Below are positions 5,713 to 11,412 of a stretch of 11,412 nucleotides of DNA, in pieces (position 1 is the stretch's first letter; the number at the start of each line of letters is the position of its first letter). The translations under genes were made by a program, and so were the position numbers. The stretch covers positions 1-11,412 of the forward strand of contig CAVBFD010000055.1 of the NCBI GenBank assembly GCA_963594655.1, read 5' to 3'. The DNA comes from Colivivens sp963594655 (GTDB lineage: Bacteria > Bacteroidota > Bacteroidia > Bacteroidales > Bacteroidaceae). The notes beneath the pieces are model-generated. The model ran no database searches, was not told where the DNA came from, and saw nothing but the letters and a program-made list of their open reading frames with translations.

Positions 5713-6210
5713 ATGGAACTGTTCACACCCGAATTCGGACTGGTCTTCTGGATGTTCGTCGTCTTTGTCCTGCTGGTGTTTGTCCTGGGCAAATTCGCGT
5801 GGCCATACATAGTCAAGAGTCTCGACGAGAGAGCCGAACTGATTGACAAGGGGGTGGCGTATGCGACTGAGGCCAAGGAGAAGCTCGACCATGCGGAAGC
5901 TGAGAGCCAGAAGTACATCAAGGAAGCCAGACAGAAACAGACAGAGATGCTTCAGCAGGTGGGCCACCAGCGGAGCGAGCTGGTGAACCAGGCCAAGACT
6001 GAAGCGCAGGCGGAAGCGCACAAAGTGCTTGAACAGGCAAAGACCGACATCAAGAGGGAAAGGCAGGAATCGGCCACACAGTTGCGCGGCCAGATTGGAG
6101 GCTATGCGATAATGGTGGCGGAGAAGATTCTGCGTGATAAACTGACAGACAAGGAAGCGCAACTCTCTCTCATCGACAAGATGATCGGGGAGATTGAGAG
6201 GGCGAAGTAA
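5713..6210 (+). CDS. atpF: F1F0 ATP synthase subunit b
   Basis: The peripheral-stalk subunit that holds the F1 head to subunit a. It has 165 residues: a short N-terminus (MELFTPEFG), one membrane helix at about 9-30 (LVFWMFVVFVLLVFVLG) followed by KFAWPYI, then a long charged coiled coil rich in Glu, Lys, Ala and Gln to about residue 130. The C-terminal segment GGYAIMVAEKILRDKLTD is the part that usually binds delta. Length and layout match a standard b. It starts 12 bases after atpE, and no second b-type gene is present, so a homodimeric stalk is expected. Confidence 0.95.
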   Translation: MELFTPEFGLVFWMFVVFVLLVFVLGKFAWPYIVKSLDERAELIDKGVAYATEAKEKLDHAEAESQKYIKEARQKQTEMLQQVGHQRSELVNQAKTEAQAEAHKVLEQAKTDIKRERQESATQLRGQIGGYAIMVAEKILRDKLTDKEAQLSLIDKMIGEIERAK

Positions 6211-6228
6211 AGGGAGGCATCAAGAGTT

Positions 6229-6783
6229 ATGGATAACGGTCTGATTCCACACAGGTACGCCAAGGCACTGTACAAGTACGCCGACGGACAGGGAACGGCG
6301 GAGCAGCTCTACGGGAACGTGAGGCTGCTGTGCAGGGCTTTCGAGGAAAATGCGGGACTGGAGAAGGCCCTGTGCAATCCGTACTCCCCCATGTCCGACA
6401 AGACACGTCTGCTGCTGACCGCCAGTGGGAATCCCACTGACGACACCCTCGAACGCTTCCTGCGACTGATGGAGGGCCATCACAGGCAACACTTCTTCAG
6501 GATGGCGTGTCTCTGCTATCTGGAGGTCTACACCACAGGCAAAGGAATCCTGCCTGTGGAGATACAGTCGGCAGTGGAGATGCCCGACCGGCTAAAGTCG
6601 AAGCTGGAGGACGTAATCCGCCGTCAATACCCCGACAAGCGGTTGGACACGACCTACACGGTGGTGCCTGACCTTATCGGAGGGTTCATAATAAAGACAG
6701 ACTCATCAGAACTCGACGCGTCCGTAGTGGCGGAACTGAAACGTCTGCGTTCAAAACTATTAAATCAAAACCGCAATGATTAA
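6229..6783 (+). CDS. atpH: F1F0 ATP synthase subunit delta
   Basis: Delta joins the top of the F1 head to the peripheral stalk. The 184 residues begin with the family signature IPHRYAKALYKYAD and contain the N-terminal helical domain (about 5-110). The conserved C-terminal segment reads TYTVVPDLIGGFIIKTDSSE with LDASVVAELKRL after it, equivalent to the E. coli I-x-G-x-x-I/V-x-x-x-D region. A GGGAGG-type purine run lies just upstream (about 6210-6217). The last eight bases overlap the start of atpA. Confidence 0.93.
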   Translation: MDNGLIPHRYAKALYKYADGQGTAEQLYGNVRLLCRAFEENAGLEKALCNPYSPMSDKTRLLLTASGNPTDDTLERFLRLMEGHHRQHFFRMACLCYLEVYTTGKGILPVEIQSAVEMPDRLKSKLEDVIRRQYPDKRLDTTYTVVPDLIGGFIIKTDSSELDASVVAELKRLRSKLLNQNRND

Positions 6784-8344
6784 TCCAAGCGAAATATCAG
6801 AAGTACTGACGAAGGAACTCAGCGAAGCCTCATCGAAGCTGGTGTTCGAGGAGACAGGCAAGGTCTTGCAGATAGGCGACGGAGTGGCGCACGTGTACGG
6901 TCTCGACAGTGTGGGAGCCAACGAGCTTGTAAGGTTCGAGAACGGAGTGACGGGAGTCGCCATGAACCTGGAGGAGAGCAACGTGGGTGTCATCCTGTTC
7001 GACCGCACGACCTCTGTGGAGGAAGGCATGACGGCGAGGCGCACCCGGGAAATAGCGTCGGTCGAGGTGGGCGAGGGACTGCTGGGACGTGTGGTCAACG
7101 TCCTGGGCAAGCCTATCGACGGCAAGGGACCGGTGACAGGCGAGACGGTGAAACTGCCGCTCGACAGGAAAGCTCCCGGGGTCATCTTCCGTCAGCCTGT
7201 GAAGCAACCTTTACAGACAGGCATTCTCGCCATCGACTCCATGATTCCAATCGGACGTGGACAGAGGGAACTGATCATCGGCGACCGACAGATAGGCAAG
7301 ACCGCCATCGCCATCGACACCATCATCAACCAGAAGGCAGGCTACAAGGCCGGCAAGCCTGTCTATTGTATCTATGTGGCAATCGGTCAGAAGGCATCCA
7401 CCATCGCCGCCATAGTAAATCAGTTGAAGGTACACGGCGCGCTCGACTACACGGTAGTCGTGTCCGCCACGGCATCCGACTCAGCCGCCATGCGTTACTA
7501 CGCGCCGTTCACAGGAGCCGCCATAGGCGAGTACTTCAGGGACACTGGCAGGGACGCGCTCGTGGTCTACGACGACCTGTCAAAACAGGCGGTGGCTTAC
7601 CGTGAGATTTCACTCATACTGAAGCGTCCGTCAGGGCGCGAGACCTATCCGGGCGATATCTTCTACCTCCACTCACGTCTGCTTGAGCGTGCTGCGAAGA
7701 TAATAGAGAACGACGGGATGGCAGCCAAGATGAACAACCTGCCGGAGACCTTGAGGGACAAGGTGAAGGGAGGCGGAACACTCACCGCACTGCCTATAAT
7801 AGAGACTCAGGCGGGCGATGTGTCAGCCTACATCCCCACCAACGTCATCTCCATCACCGACGGACAGATATTCCTCGACACAGGAATGTTCAACAAAGGA
7901 CTGCGACCTGCCATCAATGTGGGCATATCCGTGTCGCGCGTGGGTGGCAACGCCCAGATAAAGAGCATGAAGAAAGTGGCTGGAACATTGAAGATCGACC
8001 AGGCCACGTTCCGTGAACTGGAGTCGTTCACCAAGTTCGGTGGCGACATCGACCCGGTAAGCGCGCGGGCCATCGACAAGGGCAAGAAGAACGAGATGCT
8101 GCTCGTGCAGCCGCAATACTCCCCTCTCAATGTGGCGGAGGAAATCGCTGTCCTGTTCTGCGGAGTGGGCGGACTCCTCGCCAATGTGCCTGTGGACAAA
8201 GTGGGCGAGTTCAGAAAACGGTTCCTGGAGCAGATGCGCGCGGGCCATGCCGACATACTGAAGAGTCTGGGCGAAGGGGTACTCGACGACTGTATGGCCG
8301 GGACACTGAAGCAGACAGCCGAGACTGTATCTGAGAGCATATAA
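6776..8344 (+). CDS. atpA: F1F0 ATP synthase subunit alpha
   Basis: The non-catalytic nucleotide-binding subunit that alternates with beta in F1. It has 522 residues, the usual length. The P-loop is GDRQIGKT (169-176), in the alpha-specific context RGQRELIIGDRQ. The VVYDDLSKQAVAYRE segment carries the Walker B aspartates, RPSGRETYPGDIFYLHSRLL is fully conserved, and the arginine finger lies in NVGISVSRVGG at Arg388. The ATG at 6776 overlaps the end of atpH by 8 bp, which fixes a coupled start with the family N-terminus MINPSEISEVL. Only 21 bases separate its stop from atpG. Confidence 0.98.
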   Translation: MINPSEISEVLTKELSEASSKLVFEETGKVLQIGDGVAHVYGLDSVGANELVRFENGVTGVAMNLEESNVGVILFDRTTSVEEGMTARRTREIASVEVGEGLLGRVVNVLGKPIDGKGPVTGETVKLPLDRKAPGVIFRQPVKQPLQTGILAIDSMIPIGRGQRELIIGDRQIGKTAIAIDTIINQKAGYKAGKPVYCIYVAIGQKASTIAAIVNQLKVHGALDYTVVVSATASDSAAMRYYAPFTGAAIGEYFRDTGRDALVVYDDLSKQAVAYREISLILKRPSGRETYPGDIFYLHSRLLERAAKIIENDGMAAKMNNLPETLRDKVKGGGTLTALPIIETQAGDVSAYIPTNVISITDGQIFLDTGMFNKGLRPAINVGISVSRVGGNAQIKSMKKVAGTLKIDQATFRELESFTKFGGDIDPVSARAIDKGKKNEMLLVQPQYSPLNVAEEIAVLFCGVGGLLANVPVDKVGEFRKRFLEQMRAGHADILKSLGEGVLDDCMAGTLKQTAETVSESI

Positions 8345-8353
8345 ACACAAATA

Positions 8354-8361
8354 AAGAGGAG
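8354..8361 (+). promoter_or_regulatory. Shine-Dalgarno of atpG
   Basis: AAGAGGAG lies 5 bases before the ATG at 8366. It is the clearest Shine-Dalgarno site in the operon and decides the atpG start. Confidence 0.5.
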
Positions 8362-8365
8362 TAGT

Positions 8366-9250
8366 ATGTCCAGTCTGCGTGAACTGAGAGAGAGAATAAA
8401 CACGGTCGCCTCCACCGCCAAGATGACGGGAGCGATAAAGATGATTGCGTCAGCCAAGATGCGTGGATATGAACGGAAGCTGAAGGAGTCCGGGCCGTAC
8501 CATAATGCGGTGAGACACATTCTCGCCCTACTCCACTCATCCGACGGAGCTGACCGTCTTCAGTCCGTGTTCATGTCGCGGAGCGAAGGCAAGCATGTGG
8601 CCGTTGTGGCGTTGGGAAGTGACGGAGGCCTGTGCGGAGCGTACAACATCAACATCTGCAAACAACTGAGGGAGCATACGGAACGGATGACGAGGGACGG
8701 CTTCACCGTAGACCTCTACCCTATCGGCATTAAGTTCCGCCTTGTGGTGGAGTCAGCCAAACTGAAGGACGTGAACATCATCACAGACACCGACATCAAG
8801 GCAGCGGCGGATGACGTACAAATCGACGGTCTCCTCGACCTGTTGAAGAGGAAGTTCGTCAGCCACGAGGTGGACAGAGTGGAACTCATGTACATGCATT
8901 TCGCAAGCATGACCCGCCAGACATTCTGCCACCAGACACTGTTCCCTGTGGACTTCGGGCTGGACGGTGACACAGACACGGACAACAGGTCCAACCAGCC
9001 GTGCATCCTCGAACCCGACGCCGGCAGGATACTCGACAACGTACTGCCCATGTACGCTTCGTCAAGGATGTACAACGCATTTCTGGAGAACGCCACAAGC
9101 ACCTATGCGGTACGCGTCCTCGCCATGGAGACGGCAAGCGAGAACGCCACAAGGCTGAACGACGATCTGATACTGGAGTACAACAAGATAAGGCAGGAAG
9201 AAATCACCACCGAACTGCTCGACATACAGGGCGGACAGACTGCCCAATGA
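8366..9250 (+). CDS. atpG: F1F0 ATP synthase subunit gamma
   Basis: The rotating central shaft. It has 294 residues. The N-terminal helix SSLRELRERINTVASTAKMTGAIKMIASAKM and the C-terminal helix around METASENATRLNDDLILEYN, followed by KIRQEEITTELLDI, are the two halves of the coiled-coil shaft. The globular domain between carries the conserved SDGGLCGAYN (85-94), with Gly in place of the more usual Arg after SD. It is the last gene of the operon. I see no convincing intrinsic terminator in the 100 bases after its stop, so some read-through towards rpsA is possible. Confidence 0.96.
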   Translation: MSSLRELRERINTVASTAKMTGAIKMIASAKMRGYERKLKESGPYHNAVRHILALLHSSDGADRLQSVFMSRSEGKHVAVVALGSDGGLCGAYNINICKQLREHTERMTRDGFTVDLYPIGIKFRLVVESAKLKDVNIITDTDIKAAADDVQIDGLLDLLKRKFVSHEVDRVELMYMHFASMTRQTFCHQTLFPVDFGLDGDTDTDNRSNQPCILEPDAGRILDNVLPMYASSRMYNAFLENATSTYAVRVLAMETASENATRLNDDLILEYNKIRQEEITTELLDIQGGQTAQ

Positions 9251-9354
9251 TTTCCCTAACCAGAGAAAAATTGATGATTTTCAAGTATAAAATTGTCGCG
9301 CATACCATAACTGCTGAAAACACAGGCGAATCTCGCAAAAAAAGTGCCATAACA

Positions 9355-9385
9355 ATTGTCGTGTGAAATAAATTGCTTACCTTTG
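9355..9385 (+). promoter_or_regulatory. Promoter of rpsA
   Basis: ATTG (9355-9358), a 19-bp gap and TACCTTTG (9378-9385), followed by CAG, give a near-perfect Bacteroidales promoter. The -33 box overlaps the 8-bp palindrome ACAATTGT (9352-9359). Transcription should start near 9391, leaving a leader of about 90 nt before rpsA. The rest of 9251-9354 is AT-rich non-coding sequence. Confidence 0.8.
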
Positions 9386-9440
9386 CAGCCGATTTCGGTG
9401 CTTTAACACGCATCGGGGTCAAGCATTTGCAAACAACATA

Positions 9441-9482
9441 ATGTCTAACATGTCAAAAGAAAAAGAATTTTTAATTTTATGA
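9441..9482 (+). CDS. Possible 13-codon leader peptide overlapping the rpsA start
   Basis: An ATG at 9441 opens a frame reading MSNMSKEKEFLIL that stops at the TGA at 9480-9482, overlapping the rpsA ATG (9479-9481) by the sequence ATGA. It lies within the predicted rpsA leader. A coupled short frame could tune S1 synthesis, but an A/U-rich leader of this length can contain such a frame by chance. Confidence 0.2.
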   Translation: MSNMSKEKEFLIL

Positions 9483-11260
9483 CAGAAACAAAGAACATCA
9501 AACCGCTGGAAGATTTCGACTGGGAGTCATTCGAGCATGGCAAGAAAGTGGCTGACAAGGAAGCAGAGACAAAGGCTTACGAAAGCACACTGAACAACAT
9601 CAACGACAACGAGGTCGTTGAAGGTACGGTAACAGCTATCAGCGACCGTGAGGTGGTCGTCAATATCGGTTACAAGTCTGAAGGAATCATCTCACGCAAT
9701 GAATTCCGCTACAACCCCGACCTTGCGGTAGGCGACAAGGTGGAAGTATACATCGAAAGCCAGGAAGACAAGAAGGGTCAGCTCAGCCTTTCACACAAGA
9801 AAGCGCGCCAGGCACGCTCATGGGATCGCGTCACCGCGGCTTATGACAGCAACGAAATCATCAAGGGCTTCATCAAGTGCCGCACTAAGGGCGGTATGAT
9901 TGTGGACGTACTCGGTACAGAGGCATTCCTCCCGGGTAGCCAGATCGATGTCAAGCCAATCCACGACTACGATACATTTGTGGGCAAGACAATGGAATTC
10001 CGCATCGTCAAGATCAACCAGGAGTTCAAGAACGTTGTCGTTTCACACAAGGCTCTCATCGAAGCTGAAATCGAACTGCAGAAGAAAGAGATTATCAGCA
10101 AACTGGAGAAAGGACAGATTCTTGAGGGTGTTGTCAAGAACATCACATCATACGGAGTGTTCATCGACCTCGGTGGCGTTGACGGACTCATCCACATCAC
10201 AGACCTCTCATGGGGCCGCGTGAACGACCCAAAGGAGATTGTACAGCTCGACCAGAAGATCAACGTCGTTATCCTGAGCTTCGACGAGGAGAAGAAGCGT
10301 ATCGCCCTCGGTCTGAAGCAGCTCACCCCACACCCATGGGAAGCTCTCGACGCGAACCTCAAGGTAGGCGACAAGGTGAAGGGCAAGGTTGTTGTCATCG
10401 CCGACTACGGAGCGTTCGTGGAGATAGCTCCGGGCGTGGAAGGACTTATCCACGTGTCAGAGATGAGCTGGAGTGCACACCTCCACAGCGCACAGGACTT
10501 CGTGAAGGTTGGCGACGAGGTGGAGGCTGTAGTCCTCACACTCGACCGCGAGGAGAGAAAGATGTCTCTCGGCATCAAGCAGCTCAAGCCAGACCCATGG
10601 GAGAACATCGAGGAGAAGTACCCTGTAGGTTCAAACCACAAGGCAAAGGTAAGCAACTTCACCAACTTCGGAGTGTTCGTAGAGCTTGAGGAAGGTGTTG
10701 ACGGACTCATCCACATCTCCGACCTCTCTTGGACAAAGAAGATCAAGCATCCTTCAGAATTCACTCAGGTGGGTGCGGAGATTGAGGTACAGGTACTCGA
10801 CATCGACAAGGAGAACCGCCGTCTCAGCCTCGGCCACAAGCAGATTGAGGAGAACCCATGGGAGAAGTTCGAGAACCTCTTCACTCCAGACTCAATCCAC
10901 GAAGGAAAGATCATCGAGGTAGTGGACAAGGGCGCTGTCATCAGTCTTGAAGAAGGCGTTGAAGGCTTCGCCACTCCAAAGCACCTCGTGAAGGAAGACG
11001 GATCACAGGCACAGCTCGGTGAAGTCCTCCCGTTCAAGGTGATTGAGTTCAACAAGGACGCAAAGCGCATAATCCTCTCACACAGCCGTATCTTCGAAGA
11101 CGTACAGCGCGCTGAGGCAAAGGCAAACAAGAAGGATGCTGGTGCAAAGAAATCGCAGAAGAAGAGCGACATACCTACTATTCAGAACAAGGCTGCCAGC
11201 ACAACTCTCGGCGACATCGACGCACTCGCTGCGCTGAAAGCTGAAATGACAAAAAAATAG
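9479..11260 (+). CDS. rpsA: 30S ribosomal protein S1
   Basis: An RNA-binding ribosomal protein that helps load mRNA on the 30S subunit. It has 593 residues, with an acidic N-terminal tail (TETKNIKPLEDFDWESFEHG) and six S1 (OB-fold) domains at about 46-106, 126-190, 213-279, 297-366, 383-453 and 473-535. Domains 3-5 carry the classic YGVFIDL / YGAFVEI / FGVFVEL and GLIHITDLSW-type motifs. Domains 1, 2 and 6 are more divergent, as is usual. A Lys/Ala-rich linker and the tail TLGDIDALAALKAEMTKK follow. The leader before the ATG is A/T-rich (AAAGAAAAAGAATTTTTAATTTT region) without a Shine-Dalgarno. Codon use is strongly biased to C-ending and preferred codons, as expected for a highly expressed gene. 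It has its own promoter and terminator and appears monocistronic. Confidence 0.97.
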   Translation: MTETKNIKPLEDFDWESFEHGKKVADKEAETKAYESTLNNINDNEVVEGTVTAISDREVVVNIGYKSEGIISRNEFRYNPDLAVGDKVEVYIESQEDKKGQLSLSHKKARQARSWDRVTAAYDSNEIIKGFIKCRTKGGMIVDVLGTEAFLPGSQIDVKPIHDYDTFVGKTMEFRIVKINQEFKNVVVSHKALIEAEIELQKKEIISKLEKGQILEGVVKNITSYGVFIDLGGVDGLIHITDLSWGRVNDPKEIVQLDQKINVVILSFDEEKKRIALGLKQLTPHPWEALDANLKVGDKVKGKVVVIADYGAFVEIAPGVEGLIHVSEMSWSAHLHSAQDFVKVGDEVEAVVLTLDREERKMSLGIKQLKPDPWENIEEKYPVGSNHKAKVSNFTNFGVFVELEEGVDGLIHISDLSWTKKIKHPSEFTQVGAEIEVQVLDIDKENRRLSLGHKQIEENPWEKFENLFTPDSIHEGKIIEVVDKGAVISLEEGVEGFATPKHLVKEDGSQAQLGEVLPFKVIEFNKDAKRIILSHSRIFEDVQRAEAKANKKDAGAKKSQKKSDIPTIQNKAASTTLGDIDALAALKAEMTKK

Positions 11261-11293
11261 GAAAAAGTAAATTTTCAAAATTTCATAGATGGG

Positions 11294-11330
11294 GGTGTGG
11301 CGCAGTGATTGCGGCACACCTTATTTTATT
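11294..11330 (+). terminator. Intrinsic terminator of rpsA
   Basis: GGTGTG (11294-11299) pairs with CACACC (11315-11320). The inner bases CGCAG/TTGCG extend the stem past one G-G mismatch to about 11 pairs. The tail TTATTTTATT follows. It begins 34 bases after the rpsA stop. Confidence 0.8.
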
Positions 11331-11412
11331 GTGTGACCCGACAAAAAAAACGCGGATTTTTTCCTGTTTTCCTCTGGCGAGGAACCCAAGTTCTAAAAAT
11401 AGGAGGTGCTTA
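11331..11412 (+). other. Leader of an unseen downstream gene
   Basis: This stretch has no coding frame that I can support. It contains two tiny adjacent stem-loops, CCTC-TGGC-GAGG (11371-11382) and GAAC-CCAA-GTTC (11382-11393). It ends in AGGAGG (11401-11406), then TGCTTA at the window edge. The end could be a strong Shine-Dalgarno for a gene starting just outside the window, or the beginning of a structured RNA. No TAnnTTTG box is visible. Confidence 0.3.

Noticed and set aside
9261..9282. AT-rich hairpin GAAAA...TTTTC after atpG as a terminator
   Set aside because: The stem is A/T only, short, and lacks a proper T-run.
2784..11172. Many long open frames on the opposite strand and in other frames across the atp genes and rpsA
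   Set aside because: They are complements or shifts of strongly conserved genes with biased codons. None shows a recognisable domain or its own start context.

Overview
This looks like chromosomal DNA of a member of the Bacteroidota, order Bacteroidales, probably a Prevotella-like genus. Three things point there. Promoters follow the Bacteroidales pattern, a TTG-type -33 box about 19-20 bp upstream of TAnnTTTG. The F-type ATP synthase operon starts with the beta and epsilon genes. Ribosomal protein S1 has six S1 repeats in 593 residues. The genus is an inference.

Layout. The left 2.4 kb is an AT-richer accessory stretch. It begins with the first 16 codons of a leftward gene of the AAA-ATPase-like/PD-(D/E)XK family and its promoter. 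Next comes a leftward two-gene unit: an unrecognised exported cysteine-rich protein, followed by a 49-codon gene that overlaps it by four bases (ATGA). Divergent from this pair is an AraC-family regulator. The divergent intergenic region carries a 13/14-bp direct repeat with a 20-bp period, an AT palindrome and a second short repeat pair, which together look like an operator region. The regulator gene ends in a good intrinsic terminator.

From 2591 to 9250 lies a complete eight-gene ATP synthase operon, atpD-atpC-atpB-atpE-atpF-atpH-atpA-atpG, tightly packed with two overlaps (4 and 8 bp). No atpI-like gene is present. Beta carries an insertion of about 27 residues relative to E. coli. Epsilon is short and lacks the C-terminal helical domain. 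Subunit a has a signal peptide and an N-terminal extension. Subunit c looks proton-specific.

From 9251 to 11330 is a monocistronic rpsA with its own near-consensus promoter, a roughly 90-nt A/U-rich leader and an intrinsic terminator. The last 80 bases are the leader of an unseen downstream gene.

Most of the window is housekeeping. The part most likely to be undescribed is the left module: exported Cys-rich protein, overlapping 49-residue protein, divergent AraC regulator and direct-repeat operator. I could not assign it a function.
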